A DNA stretch of 64,000 nt from Neobacillus niacini (GCF_023715415.1 NZ_JAMBOB010000003.1:496001-560000), one strand, 5' to 3'. Shown: positions 34,832 through 45,342, counted from the first letter of the stretch. Notes: generated by a model not told the origin, from the sequence alone. Numbers and translations are program-made.

Positions 34832-36070
34832 TCATTCTTTTACACTGTTTAAATATTTTTGCATTTGTTCGTCAAATCTTCGTTTCCATATTTGCCCGCG
34901 ATGATCAAGTTTGTTAATAAACAAAGGGGTTCCGTTTTTTTCTGGAACTCTTTCTTTTAACATATCTTCTTTTGCACTGTTGCTTCGGGAAATTCTAAAT
35001 TGGCGGCTATTTTTGACAGGGGCAATAAATCTCTCAAATCCATTTTTATGATAAAAATAAGCAGCACCAATGTTTCCAAATTCAACCACAACAAAATCTT
35101 TAAAATAAATAAATGCCACCTTTGGATTTTTAATCAGCTCTACATCGTCCATATACTTAATAAATCTCTTCCAATAATTAAAACGATTATTATCAGAATC
35201 ACTTGCAAATATCTCTATTAAATTCTTTTGAATAACCCATCTTTTTACTTGTATTAATGCCTTTTCTGATAAGAAGTCCCATTCTTCTTCCTGTTCACGT
35301 GGATCACCAAGTCGAAATTTGGTTGCATCATGTAATATACTAGGATGAAATTCCTCAAAACCCCTTGCTTCTAGGTATACCTTCAAAATCAGCTTATATT
35401 CATCCTTGGAGAACTTTTCTAAACTTTTAGATACAAACTCTTCCCCATCTCGGTTTATAATGAAATCTTCTTGTAATCCACCTAGAAACATTTTCTTAAG
35501 CATTGAGTGTTCCAAAATAGAATCCTTTTTTATCTTACATTCCTTAAAAAGTAACTCTGACTTTGTTTTTCTTTTCACTAAAAATGGGATAAAACCATCG
35601 ATAATTCCGCTACTATTTTTCATCGCTTTATCAAAAAAGGGTATAAATTCTTCCTTAATACCAATAAAAGAATCACTTTCTCGTTTAAAGGAATCACGAA
35701 TAAGCTCTTGTAAGAATACATCAGAGATATCGTGTTGAAACAATTCCCATGCAGTTCTACCGACAAGTGATGTATACCTTGTAGATAGAATTTTATTAAT
35801 TTTCCTTCTAGTTTCTGCTTTTTCTTTCGGGTATGGATATTCGTAAATTAATAGTCGAATATCCATTTTTGTCATTGTAGCCGCAAGTTCAATTAATTTA
35901 TCAAATGCGGTCACTCTTATTCTCTCTAAAAGCTTTGGTAATTGGGTAGCACTGCGTGTTAAAGCTATATCTTTATCAATATCTTTAAATTGTTTCTCTA
36001 GCTTTTTGCGTTCTTCGGTTAATTTTATGGGCTTAAATGCAAAGTGATAAAATAGTTTACTGTTTTGCAT
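34832..36070 (-). CDS. zorC: ZorC-like EH-signature protein
   Basis: The 412-residue protein shows the EH_signature pattern at the end: FNYWKRFIKYMDDVELIKNP, VVVEFGNIGAAYFYHKNGF and NKLDHRGQIWKRRFDEQM. In Zorya type I, ZorC is a soluble partner that binds DNA together with ZorD. I choose ATG 36070, with GGTGA six bases upstream; it overlaps zorB by 14 bases, so translation is coupled. No transmembrane segment is seen. The N-terminal two thirds are helical and poorly conserved by eye. Confidence 0.8.
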   Translation of the reverse strand: MQNSKLFYHFAFKPIKLTEERKKLEKQFKDIDKDIALTRSATQLPKLLERIRVTAFDKLIELAATMTKMDIRLLIYEYPYPKEKAETRRKINKILSTRYTSLVGRTAWELFQHDISDVFLQELIRDSFKRESDSFIGIKEEFIPFFDKAMKNSSGIIDGFIPFLVKRKTKSELLFKECKIKKDSILEHSMLKKMFLGGLQEDFIINRDGEEFVSKSLEKFSKDEYKLILKVYLEARGFEEFHPSILHDATKFRLGDPREQEEEWDFLSEKALIQVKRWVIQKNLIEIFASDSDNNRFNYWKRFIKYMDDVELIKNPKVAFIYFKDFVVVEFGNIGAAYFYHKNGFERFIAPVKNSRQFRISRSNSAKEDMLKERVPEKNGTPLFINKLDHRGQIWKRRFDEQMQKYLNSVKE

Positions 36071-36815
36071 TCTCATTCACCATTTCTTGGATTTTCTCAA
36101 GAACCTCATCATCTTTTAACCTAAACTTAAATTCAACCCTTCTTGATTTTTCCAAATCAATTTGCCCTTCACTATTGAGAATAGGCACACTAAAAGATCT
36201 TCCATTTGCGGTAATAACACTAGCTAATTGATCTCGATGAGTGAAATCTGGAAACTCTGGTGAAGAGATTTTTTGAACAACAGAAAGTGCTCTATCTTGT
36301 GATAATTGAAGATTATACAAATATCCGCCCTCGGTATCAGTGTGACCTTCAACAACGATTTGAGCGATTTCATCTCTAAATTGTTCGGATAAAAGAATAC
36401 CAATATACTTTGGAATAAAATTTTCTAAATATTGTTGGCCAGTAGCAGAAACTTCACTACTATTGGTCTCGAAAAATACTCCTCCAGAGAACCGAATTGC
36501 GCCAGTTTGCTTATCCACTTCAATATTTAAATTTGAATCTTGAAATGTTTTCACTAATTGATTAATAATTTCCGCTTTTACTCCTACCAAATCCTTAATC
36601 ATTTCATCTTGTTTTTTCAATTGTTCTTCTTTTTCAGCTATTACAGCACTTGATTCTTCAAATGTCGATTGCATATTAAACATCGCAATCATTAGGACCA
36701 AAGCAAAAATTATCAGTAGACCAGACATTAAATCCGTGTACGATACCCAAAAGTTTTCTTTTTCTTCTTCATGAGTGGAGTGGTGTCTATTAGCTGTCCT
36801 ATATCCTCTAGCCAT
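36057..36815 (-). CDS. zorB: ZorB, MotB/OmpA-like stator subunit
   Basis: The 252 residues have one membrane helix (about 22-47) containing the presumed proton-carrying Asp (SYTDLMSGLLIIFAL, D28), a linker, and a C-terminal OmpA-like peptidoglycan-binding domain (IVVEGHTDTEGG at 153-164, then LSQDRALSVV and SRRVEFKFRL). ZorB pairs with ZorA to form a proton-driven motor anchored to the wall. It starts six bases after zorA. Confidence 0.9.
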   Translation of the reverse strand: MARGYRTANRHHSTHEEEKENFWVSYTDLMSGLLIIFALVLMIAMFNMQSTFEESSAVIAEKEEQLKKQDEMIKDLVGVKAEIINQLVKTFQDSNLNIEVDKQTGAIRFSGGVFFETNSSEVSATGQQYLENFIPKYIGILLSEQFRDEIAQIVVEGHTDTEGGYLYNLQLSQDRALSVVQKISSPEFPDFTHRDQLASVITANGRSFSVPILNSEGQIDLEKSRRVEFKFRLKDDEVLEKIQEMVNENAKQ

Positions 36816-36821
36816 AAATCA

Positions 36822-39038
36822 TCATTCCCCCGATTTAACCATTTTCCGAGCTTGCTTGTTTAATTCTGCAACGGAGTACTTCAAGGTATCAATTGCATCA
36901 GGCAAATCTACGATACCGTCCTGAATAGCATTTACACCCTTTGATAGATGTTGGACAGATTTAGACAATTCCTCATCAAATTGTTTAAATGTGTGCTCTA
37001 ATCCCCGATGCATGTCATCGGTAAATTGATTCATGGATTGACTTAAGTGTTTATTGGCACTCGTAATAGCTTCCTTATTAGTTTGCCAAATATCCTTTAG
37101 CGTATTTATTCGTGCATCCATATACTGTAATTGGTCTGTTAAACCTGCATATAAATCGTCGACCATTTGATCAATATGATGTCTTTCCTCAATCGTTTTA
37201 TCAAGGGCTTCTCGTATTTCTTCCTGAAGCTCACCGAACAATGATCCGTGCGTACCAACCTCTTTTAGTAGATTTGTTAATGCAACATTAGAATCATGAG
37301 ACAGTTCGGCGTGTTGAGATAACGTTGCAGCTAGTTCTTGTTGTGTTTCAGCGAGCTGATGAATTTGTTGCAGATTTAACTCAAGCTTCGATTGCATATG
37401 AACTTGTTGTTCTGTTTGTGACACAATAGCACCTACATTGGACTCAAGGTTACTAAGATGATGGTCAAAGTGCTGATGGAAAATTTCTCTTTCCTCTACC
37501 ATATTGAATAAAAGTTGAGCAATGGTACCTTGTAAATCATTGTTCTTTTCTGTAGTTTCATTCAATCCATGTTGGAGGCGTGTGTAAATTTCCCCATGAT
37601 CATTCATTTTTTCTAGTAAACTATTGAAATCCTGATGGGATTGTTTCTGTACCGCAGCTTGCTTCGTTAAGGTATCTGATAATGATTGCTGCGTTTCCGT
37701 TAAACTATGCATGTTTTCAAGATTAGTTTCTAATTTTTCATGTAGATTTGTATGAACTTCCGTTTGAGCAACTACTAATTCTACATTTGACTTTAATGTT
37801 TCGAGATGCTCTGTAAAATACTGATCAAACGCATGTCTCTCCTCAGTCATTTTACCTAATAATTCTGAAGTAGAATTTTGCAAGTCACTGTTTTTAGCAG
37901 TAGTTTCATTTAATTCAGCTATTGTTGATTGGAAGATAGATTGATAATCAGTCAGTTTATCAGTAAAGCCATGGATTTGTTCTGTTAAAGAAGTAGTTTT
38001 CTCTACCATCAGAGATTGCCCTTTTGCTGACTCTTGCATGGATTCGACTAAGTCACTCATTTCAGAATGGACTTTCTTCTGCCATTCAATCGTAGTCTGA
38101 AGGGCCTCCCCAAGACCTTTCATATGATCTCCAGTAATCTCACCCAAAGAAGATACAAAATGATCTACCATGGTATTCATACCTTCCAATTGATTGGTAT
38201 TTGTATTCTCAATCATATCACTCATTAATGATTGTGTTTGCTCTAAATGAGGTGTGAGTACATGACTAATAGATTCAGAAAAGCCAGAGACCATATTTGG
38301 AATCATGACATCAGTTAAGAAAACTTGAAAGTCAGTGATCTGTTTTTCTTGATTCTTAAACATTTGGTAAAGCACAATACTTTCTTCCTGTGTTGGGAAT
38401 GTCTCATCTAAGCTCTGACGAATTTTAAGAAAGCTATCTGTTAAAATAGGGTGATAGAATCTTTTATCAAATAATTGCCATATAGCAGAAAATAATATTC
38501 CAATAATCGAGGAATAGAATTTAACTTTCATTCCACCTAATAATATTCCGATTCCTACTCTCATTTCCGCTGAATCTCCATTAGGATTTAAACCTGATAC
38601 ACCTGCAGCAATACCAACAAATGTACCAATAATCCCTAAAGCGAGGAAGATTCCAGGGATTACTTCAACAAATTTCCTTCTGCCAAACTTATTAACAAAT
38701 AATTCTTCTAGAAAAAAATCATATACATCCGGAGTAAATACAACGCCCGATTGTTGAATTTGCATAAACTTTTTATAATAGCCATTCCAAGCTGGTTTAA
38801 AGCAATATTGGAAATAATCACTTTTTCCATTTTCCTGGAGCCATTTTTCAAATTCGAAAAACCTAGCAGGGATATCATCAATTTGTCGTATTTCTTCCAA
38901 TTTTTCTGTAAGAATGGTTTTTTCTTTTTTCAGGTAAAAGTATGGTCTTAACAACAATGTATAACCTAATCCACATAGAATAATAACCATAACCCCAATT
39001 ATGAAGTATGGAAAATATTCTGTAAAAAATATATTCAT
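36822..39038 (-). CDS. zorA: ZorA, MotA/TolQ-like motor subunit with long coiled-coil tail
   Basis: This 738-residue protein has an N-terminal helix (about 10-34) and two further membrane helices with MotA-like motifs (VIPGIFLALGIIGTFVGIA near 125-145 and GILLGGMKVKFYSSIIGILF near 165-185). About 500 residues of coiled coil follow, with internal repeats (for example ATNKN/NDLQ...LLGKMTEER and LLFNMVEER units). This long cytoplasmic tail is the hallmark of ZorA. AAGGAGATTAATTAG precedes ATG. It is the first gene of zorABCD; I found no convincing promoter in the 480-base gap upstream. Confidence 0.9.
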   Translation of the reverse strand: MNIFFTEYFPYFIIGVMVIILCGLGYTLLLRPYFYLKKEKTILTEKLEEIRQIDDIPARFFEFEKWLQENGKSDYFQYCFKPAWNGYYKKFMQIQQSGVVFTPDVYDFFLEELFVNKFGRRKFVEVIPGIFLALGIIGTFVGIAAGVSGLNPNGDSAEMRVGIGILLGGMKVKFYSSIIGILFSAIWQLFDKRFYHPILTDSFLKIRQSLDETFPTQEESIVLYQMFKNQEKQITDFQVFLTDVMIPNMVSGFSESISHVLTPHLEQTQSLMSDMIENTNTNQLEGMNTMVDHFVSSLGEITGDHMKGLGEALQTTIEWQKKVHSEMSDLVESMQESAKGQSLMVEKTTSLTEQIHGFTDKLTDYQSIFQSTIAELNETTAKNSDLQNSTSELLGKMTEERHAFDQYFTEHLETLKSNVELVVAQTEVHTNLHEKLETNLENMHSLTETQQSLSDTLTKQAAVQKQSHQDFNSLLEKMNDHGEIYTRLQHGLNETTEKNNDLQGTIAQLLFNMVEEREIFHQHFDHHLSNLESNVGAIVSQTEQQVHMQSKLELNLQQIHQLAETQQELAATLSQHAELSHDSNVALTNLLKEVGTHGSLFGELQEEIREALDKTIEERHHIDQMVDDLYAGLTDQLQYMDARINTLKDIWQTNKEAITSANKHLSQSMNQFTDDMHRGLEHTFKQFDEELSKSVQHLSKGVNAIQDGIVDLPDAIDTLKYSVAELNKQARKMVKSGE

Positions 39039-39326
39039 CTAATTAATCTCCTTGAAAAATATAATAAAAACAAATTCTATGTATTCTTTATGCTTATATA
39101 GGAATTTATATCCAATAAACAAACATGACCTAATGCCTATAATCACCCCAAAATTTTTACAATCATACAATTAATCTTCGACATTAATTGTAAGTTTCCT
39201 CTATGAAAGCCCTACCTATTATAAATAAAAATACCATGAACCTTCTGATGTTAGGCAGTTCATGGCTTTGCTTTCAAGGACACATTAAAGTTGGTAACGG
39301 GGGGACACTTTTTGATGAAAACTTAT
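39039..39326. other. Intergenic region between drmC and zorA
   Basis: AT-rich upstream region of zorA, the drmC-side terminator, and the end of an ORF remnant; no intact gene. Confidence 0.45.
39225..39265 (-). terminator. Terminator between the DISARM-like and Zorya loci
   Basis: CCATGAAC/GTTCATGG stem (39234-39265) followed by TATTTTTATTTAT on the minus strand. It would isolate the two defence operons. Confidence 0.65.
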
Positions 39327-39479
39327 CTATTTGCTTTGACGTTTGATATTCCTTAACTCTTCGTTTGTTATCTCAAGGAAATCAATGATTGCTTGATTAT
39401 CGTCTCCTCTTTTTACCATTATTTCAGCTAACTCTAGAATTTGTTCGTCCAATTTTTGCTGTTCATTAACGGGATATAC
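39327..39479 (-). pseudogene. 3' remnant of an unidentified gene
   Basis: The frame reads ...QQKLDEQILELAEIMVKRG and DFLEITNEELRNIKRQSK before TAG at 39327-39329. An in-frame TGA lies upstream with no start codon between, so the 5' part is lost. The C-terminus resembles the end of Rpn-type recombination-promoting nucleases, but the match is weak. Confidence 0.4.
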
Positions 39480-39517
39480 ATGAAAAGTAACCGTTCATCA
39501 AGTACTGTCTTGAAACG

Positions 39518-40288
39518 CTAATTACCAGGTTCGTATGGAATCAAAACCCGTTCTTGGACAAGATTAAGAAAATGCTTTTTAATTTTCCCTGGAACGTTTC
39601 CGCCTGTATACCTTAGTCCAATTTCAATGTTTTTCTTCATACCATGTTCCGTTAAATTGGCGGAGGTAATTAAAAAATCTTGTTCATCTACTAGAAGCAG
39701 CTTCGCATGCAAGCTTACATTTTCTTCTTGTACATTCCAATAATACAATTCATAGGGAGGTCCATCTCCCCACAATCTTTGAAATCTCCCTAAATTATTA
39801 TATTGGTCGTTATGTAAGGCAATCCAAACTCGGCAGCCTCTATTAGCAGCGGAACGAAGCCGGTCAACGATTTCGATGATTGGCTCCGATTTAGCACTAA
39901 AAGAGTACCCCACTAAAAAGACTTCACTCTTCATGCTATCAATCATTTCAAGCATGGTGGTGTAAATAGACTTGGTTACCACGCTTTGCCGAGAAAAGGG
40001 GCCATTCCAGGCTAATTCCACTTTGTTTTGATTTTGTTCATACTTTGTTTTCGTATGATAGGCACTCTGTAAAGCTAAAAGGATACCCTCTTTATCAATC
40101 GTACTAGAGCGCCAGCTTCTAAAAAATTCAACTAGAAAACGTGCATCAACCTTTAATTGGGAAGCAGGCTGACTTAGACTTCTGCTTCCACTTTCGGTTG
40201 TTAGTTGGTTCGTTGAAATCATTTCATACAAACGTTGAAAGGATTCATCATTTAATTTTTGTGAAAGTTCGATTATTCTCTTATACAT
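39518..40288 (-). CDS. drmC: DrmC-like phospholipase D-fold protein
   Basis: The 256-residue protein has a PLD-fold C-terminal half with one HxK motif (SLHAKLLLVDEQDFLITSAN, then LTEHGMKKNIEIG). This is the DISARM DrmC architecture. The protein probably dimerises to form a PLD active site, although nuclease activity of DrmC is not established. AAGGGAA lies seven bases before ATG. It lies 11 bases after drmB and is the last gene of drmABC. Confidence 0.8.
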   Translation of the reverse strand: MYKRIIELSQKLNDESFQRLYEMISTNQLTTESGSRSLSQPASQLKVDARFLVEFFRSWRSSTIDKEGILLALQSAYHTKTKYEQNQNKVELAWNGPFSRQSVVTKSIYTTMLEMIDSMKSEVFLVGYSFSAKSEPIIEIVDRLRSAANRGCRVWIALHNDQYNNLGRFQRLWGDGPPYELYYWNVQEENVSLHAKLLLVDEQDFLITSANLTEHGMKKNIEIGLRYTGGNVPGKIKKHFLNLVQERVLIPYEPGN

Positions 40289-40299
40289 ATCAATTTCCC

Positions 40300-42087
40300 T
40301 TAATTGAAGAAGTTTAATTGTTGATTCGATACAGTTTCAACGAGCAGGCTTCTATCCAAATAGCGATTGGTGCTTTCACAGGATGTCTCAGCGATTAGTA
40401 AACAAGAGTGACAACATGCACCATTTAAATCACGATGAAGATCTGGCTCGTAATCGGAACAAAGAGGATCCGCAGAACATAGTTTGGCTTCCTCTAAAGC
40501 TGCCCACACTATATCCGAGAACTGTTCACTAGATCCTAATTCAACTAAACCACCCAAACTTCCCTCTGAATCTGGTGAGGCCGTATAGATTAATACACCG
40601 GACATACTATCTTTCTTGTCGGGTGTCTTCCGAGAATAAATCCTTTCTCGCAACGAAGAAGCAGAATAGCCTGAATGCATACACAAATGCCTAATCAAAA
40701 TATGAGATAAAGAATGTAACATGACGTATCTTGCACCCGGAAAAGGCGGACGATAATCAGGCTCAATATGGCGATTTTCATAGTAAAGATCAAATACTTC
40801 TTTGAATTTTTTTTCGTATTTCTTTACATCGTCTCTTTGTTCCCATTCACGTAAATAATTCTCATTCACAGCAAAGAAGATTCCTTCTCCAAAAGTTTCT
40901 ACCCCTGGCAGCCAATCTACATCGGCTGCGCTTAATGAAGCAAAGCCAACATCTGCCTCGTTTCCTTCTGTGAAGGCTTGTGAGGTTACATCTGGTGCGG
41001 GATTGATCCTTGTAAAATTGCGAATGACCCTCACTTCTCGCAAGCGGCGGACCATTACAAGATGTGATATCTTTTCTTCATATTGCCCTGTTACTTGTTG
41101 AGGCTCCATCTCAAATAAATTTTCATCTTTAATATTTCTATCGGAACTTAATACCTTCCATTCCGGAAGAAGTAAGTCATCATGATTGGTCTCATCTTCT
41201 TCCTTTGTTTTTGACATCGTTCTCCAGATTTCATCAAGAGGAAATTGATTTAATCCTTGAAAAACTCTGTTATCATACAGTAATTTCAACTTATCATAGG
41301 TGTCAATATGTGAAAGGTTATCTGATAAGCCTTCAAGTACTTCTGCAACAGGTGATTGCGCTTCTTTCGGGATTGATAAAACACCTTCAATAACGGGAAA
41401 ATAGATATTTGAGGCACCACGCAAAATAATTCTTTGCTCCTTACCGCATTGCTCTTCATTATTTTTCCCTAACCACGGTCTCTTCCCTGGACAAGGAGGC
41501 ATGGCTTTTTGATTCTTATCAAATGCCTCCGAAAGTGGTCTTCGTGTATTACACGCTTTACACTCAACAATTTGAACATCCTCAAGTTTACCTTCTGCTG
41601 CCGAATCTTTTAAATATAACCGATTCTTTTCATTACATGATTTGTTTTTATTATGCACAAAGGAATTCCATGGGAAATCACTAAGGTGTCCGCTCGTACA
41701 GGCTGAGAGATATCTTACTGGAAATGCTTTGACATTATCACAGTTGGCATTGTCTCTATTGTTATTACAAAATATAGACCCGTCCGTTTTTTGAGTGAAT
41801 TTATAGAACGGAGCCAGCCTTCGACAATTTGGACATACATAATAAGTTGGATATCGAAGCGATGGAATCGTTGGCACTTCACTTTTCGTTTTGGTTGGCA
41901 GCGATCTAATCGAATTGATTCGCAGCCGCTTTCTTAAACGCGGCTCATCGATTTTTTTCGTATCAGCAAAGCTCCAAAAGTCGATTCCTGACAAAATGAT
42001 TGAGTAATCGGGTAAATCAATGATTGCACCAGGTCCATAGGTAGAAACAAATTGACTTGGACGTATTTCTCCAATTTTATTTTTCAT
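40300..42087 (-). CDS. drmB: DrmB-like DUF1998 protein
   Basis: The 595-residue protein opens with the DrmB signature GEIRPSQFVSTYGPGAIIDL and ends with the DUF1998 region (YVMLHSLSHILIRHLCMHSG, GVLIYTASPDSEGSLGG) and a Cys cluster (CCHSCLLIAETSC). A further zinc-like site near residue 70 (CPNCRR) is visible. In DISARM, DrmA and DrmB form the DNA-binding, ATP-dependent complex. ATG 42087 is chosen over TTG 42093 from the position of AAAGGAG. Confidence 0.85.
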   Translation of the reverse strand: MKNKIGEIRPSQFVSTYGPGAIIDLPDYSIILSGIDFWSFADTKKIDEPRLRKRLRINSIRSLPTKTKSEVPTIPSLRYPTYYVCPNCRRLAPFYKFTQKTDGSIFCNNNRDNANCDNVKAFPVRYLSACTSGHLSDFPWNSFVHNKNKSCNEKNRLYLKDSAAEGKLEDVQIVECKACNTRRPLSEAFDKNQKAMPPCPGKRPWLGKNNEEQCGKEQRIILRGASNIYFPVIEGVLSIPKEAQSPVAEVLEGLSDNLSHIDTYDKLKLLYDNRVFQGLNQFPLDEIWRTMSKTKEEDETNHDDLLLPEWKVLSSDRNIKDENLFEMEPQQVTGQYEEKISHLVMVRRLREVRVIRNFTRINPAPDVTSQAFTEGNEADVGFASLSAADVDWLPGVETFGEGIFFAVNENYLREWEQRDDVKKYEKKFKEVFDLYYENRHIEPDYRPPFPGARYVMLHSLSHILIRHLCMHSGYSASSLRERIYSRKTPDKKDSMSGVLIYTASPDSEGSLGGLVELGSSEQFSDIVWAALEEAKLCSADPLCSDYEPDLHRDLNGACCHSCLLIAETSCESTNRYLDRSLLVETVSNQQLNFFN

Positions 42088-42102
42088 CTGCAAATGACTC
42101 CT

Positions 42103-45100
42103 TTAGTCTTCCATTAAATAAATTCCAATTTGGGGTTCAACATCCCTCATTGAATTTGGAATCGGTAATGCGCCTATTTGATTAGTGACACCACTTTCCA
42201 ATGAAGTAAGTAAGTGTGGAGACTCACCCTTTGTTTTGGTATAGGTTAACCTGCCTTGATCGGCCTTTTCTTCCCATATCCTGATAATCTTACTAAGATC
42301 TTCTTCCACTTCAATCGCTCTCTCAGAACCATTGATATCCTTAACACGTTCGATAATGATATCTTTTAGTTCCGAAATTTGAGGGGCGAAGTTTTTTATA
42401 TTCTGTGCACTATCATTCTCAACAAAGCCTTCGATATGCAACCGGCATAACGCAACAAACATGCCAGCCAAGGCTTTATCTCTGGCTCTCGATGCAAATG
42501 GTGTAACACTTATCGCTTCCACATACCGATATAAAGAAGAGTGATATCCGATAAAGTTTTCGTAATGGGATACATCTCTTGGTCTTACCCAGTTATAGAG
42601 AGTGAGCACCAATCCAGGATGTTCCCGGCCGACACGGCTTGTTGCTTGGATATATTCTGCCGTTGTTTTGGGCTGCGCATTGACCACCATCAATCCTAGA
42701 CGTGGGACGTCCATCCCTACAGAAATCATATTACTCGCTAGAACGGTGTGAATTCCTTCACCTGTTTCCTCATTTACTTGTTTCTCAAGGTTTTCTAATA
42801 TCTCTGGTATTTTATTCGAGGATATCCGGCTTGTAAGTTCAGGGACATCATAACTGTATTTACGTGATTGATAGGGATAAATCTGACCCTTCGTTCTTTT
42901 TTCTAAAATATTCATTCTTGCTCTGACGTCATCCTCGACTAATCGAACGGCCCCGCCTAATTCCCGCAAGCTGTTAAAATAACCGACAATCGTTCGATAG
43001 GGGTCAATATTTTCATCATCGTGTTTCATTGGACCAGTTGAAGCAAGGAGTGCTGCATAAATCCGAAGTAAAGCTGTTTTCATACTTTTTCCAGGAGCAT
43101 ATACTCCTAAATAGATACGTCCTGGTTTTTCTTTAATTGGCTGTTCCACAGCGAAATAGGAATCCGATGCATTAAGACCAGGGCTTGGAAATATGGCGAT
43201 ATCACGATTAAATAATGCCAATACCTGCTCTTTCGCTCTTCGAATCGTGGCAGTAGAAGCGATTATTTTTGGCTTGACCTTCTTTCCATTAACGTGATAG
43301 GAACAAAGCTCGTCGATGGTGGACTCATACAAACCGACAATCGTCCCGAGCGGCCCAGAAATTAAATGGAGTTCATCTTGAATAATGAGCTCTGGAGGAA
43401 GAATTCCTTTATTTTTGCCAAATAGATTTCTGGTTTCTTCCACCCAAGGAATCCGTGCAAATTTATCAACCGTACCGATGACTAAGCTAGGATAATGATC
43501 GTAAAGAGTATCATCAACTACGTAAACAGGCAGCCCATTCGCATTATTTACCTTTGAGAACGTGCAGTGACTATTTGAACAACAAATCGTTAATTGGTTT
43601 GTCTTTGGATGGGTAACATAGGACAGTCTTAAATTCTTTTGAGAATCCAACATTGGTGACCCACACCATGGGCAAACAATCAGCTGGAAGGGAGACCCAT
43701 TTGGGAAATAAACATTCTCGAGATTCTTGTTTCTCATCGCATCAAGCATAATCTGCATGGCTTGTTTGGTATCTTTACTTTTATTTGGTGTACTTCCTCC
43801 ACCCACCCACAAACCAATGCTGAATGGTTCTTGACCGAATTCAGCAACATTCTCTTTTCGTAGCACCTCACAAGCACAAATTAATGAAGTAGCTCTCTGA
43901 AATTGCTGGACGGTTAACAGACGTAATGTATATCTCATAATGACCGTTACCCCTTTAGAACCATCCAATCCACCAGTCTCCCCGCGAAGACGGCGATATC
44001 CTAGTGTAAAGGCCGTTAATCCTAAGTAGGCTTCCGTCTTACCACCGCCCGTTGGAAACCAAAGAAGATCACAAATCTGTCTGTCACCATCTTCAGGATG
44101 AACAATTCCTGTTAAACTTTGAAGAATAAATGCAATTTGGAAGGGTCTCCAATATGCCTTATAATAATCCTTGTCCGAAGGCTGATAGTCCCAGTTCTGC
44201 TTTTTCTTATTTTCACGTGCAATAACTCCATGTGCTCGTTGCAAGGCCATCGCACGATTTGCGAATGAAAACGCTTTAAAAGCATTGGTGTTGGTTCGGA
44301 TGGTCTCTAGCCCCTTCTCCATCCGTGTATAAGAGGTTTGACAATTGCTTATATGCTGCTCCGCAATTCCTTTTAAATCCTCATCCAGATCTTGCAATTT
44401 GGAAGTCAATTTATGTATCCACTCGTCATATTCTTTTAATAATGGAAATAATAATTGATATACTTCTTCCCCGTTTGCTGAATTGGCTAAATCCATCATG
44501 CGTAAAGAGCCTTCACCCTCCCATTCCTTGGGAATGACGCGGGGCACTTCATAGAACGGAAGTGTATTGGTTACTAATTTCCCTGCTTTTTTTGCTTGTT
44601 CATCAACACGCAGCCACTCAACAGAAGTTCCATGCCCCATGGCAAAGACATATTTATCATGATAAAGAAGCGCATCACTCAGTGTCTCCTCATGGGCATG
44701 ATTATCTTGGTTCCCTTCTAACTGTCTGGTGATAAAAGGATGTGAATGATTCTTATCTCCTGATTCCACTTCAATTTGCGGTTGGAAAAGGATATCAATG
44801 TCTTGCTCTACCTTCATCGCTTTATCCCAAAATCTTTTGTTTACTAAAAATAGACTGATGGTAAATTTATTTTGAAACCTTCTTATGATCCATTCTAAAT
44901 AGACATCTTTATCTACCTTGAGCATTTGGCTTTTTCGTGTTTCCGTTTCGGCAACGTCCAAATTTATTGTTTCCTTTTTAGGTACTCGCTTCCATTGATT
45001 ATGACCTAGTTTTTCGTATCTTCCATAAGAAACGATAACGTTTAACATTTTGCAATGTAAATCAACTGTAAAGGATAATCCGATGGAAGATGGATTCAGC

Positions 45101-45342
45101 GATTTACTTAATGGGATATCTTGTTCCCCTGCATATTCTTCTTGTGATTCCTTTTTTTCATGTATCTCAACATTATCATCTTCTGAGACTGAAACCTTTG
45201 ATTCTGGCGGCCAAAGAATGCCGTTCATATACCTTAATGAAGGCAATTCTTCCAGTTCTTCTTCTTCTTCATTCGGACCTGTAAATTCCAGCCTTAACCG
45301 CTCTAATAACTCATTTCTAACTAGTTCCATTTCCTTTTCCAC
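42103..45342 (-). CDS. drmA: DrmA-like SF2 helicase
   Basis: The 1079-residue protein has Walker A WFPTGGGKTEAYLGL (about 428-442), motif II LIIQDELHLISG (DELH, 656-659), motif III ASTATIRRA, and the C-terminal helicase part VLASNMISVGMDVPRLGLM, TTAEYIQATSRVGREHPGLV. A zinc-finger insert (CPWC at 557-560, CC..SHC near 587-593) lies between them. This is the DISARM DrmA plan. GTG 45342 follows AGAGGAG by seven bases. Its promoter region is shared with two divergent UvrD-like helicase genes. No DISARM methyltransferase gene is in the window. Confidence 0.85.
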   Translation of the reverse strand: MEKEMELVRNELLERLRLEFTGPNEEEEELEELPSLRYMNGILWPPESKVSVSEDDNVEIHEKKESQEEYAGEQDIPLSKSLNPSSIGLSFTVDLHCKMLNVIVSYGRYEKLGHNQWKRVPKKETINLDVAETETRKSQMLKVDKDVYLEWIIRRFQNKFTISLFLVNKRFWDKAMKVEQDIDILFQPQIEVESGDKNHSHPFITRQLEGNQDNHAHEETLSDALLYHDKYVFAMGHGTSVEWLRVDEQAKKAGKLVTNTLPFYEVPRVIPKEWEGEGSLRMMDLANSANGEEVYQLLFPLLKEYDEWIHKLTSKLQDLDEDLKGIAEQHISNCQTSYTRMEKGLETIRTNTNAFKAFSFANRAMALQRAHGVIARENKKKQNWDYQPSDKDYYKAYWRPFQIAFILQSLTGIVHPEDGDRQICDLLWFPTGGGKTEAYLGLTAFTLGYRRLRGETGGLDGSKGVTVIMRYTLRLLTVQQFQRATSLICACEVLRKENVAEFGQEPFSIGLWVGGGSTPNKSKDTKQAMQIMLDAMRNKNLENVYFPNGSPFQLIVCPWCGSPMLDSQKNLRLSYVTHPKTNQLTICCSNSHCTFSKVNNANGLPVYVVDDTLYDHYPSLVIGTVDKFARIPWVEETRNLFGKNKGILPPELIIQDELHLISGPLGTIVGLYESTIDELCSYHVNGKKVKPKIIASTATIRRAKEQVLALFNRDIAIFPSPGLNASDSYFAVEQPIKEKPGRIYLGVYAPGKSMKTALLRIYAALLASTGPMKHDDENIDPYRTIVGYFNSLRELGGAVRLVEDDVRARMNILEKRTKGQIYPYQSRKYSYDVPELTSRISSNKIPEILENLEKQVNEETGEGIHTVLASNMISVGMDVPRLGLMVVNAQPKTTAEYIQATSRVGREHPGLVLTLYNWVRPRDVSHYENFIGYHSSLYRYVEAISVTPFASRARDKALAGMFVALCRLHIEGFVENDSAQNIKNFAPQISELKDIIIERVKDINGSERAIEVEEDLSKIIRIWEEKADQGRLTYTKTKGESPHLLTSLESGVTNQIGALPIPNSMRDVEPQIGIYLMED

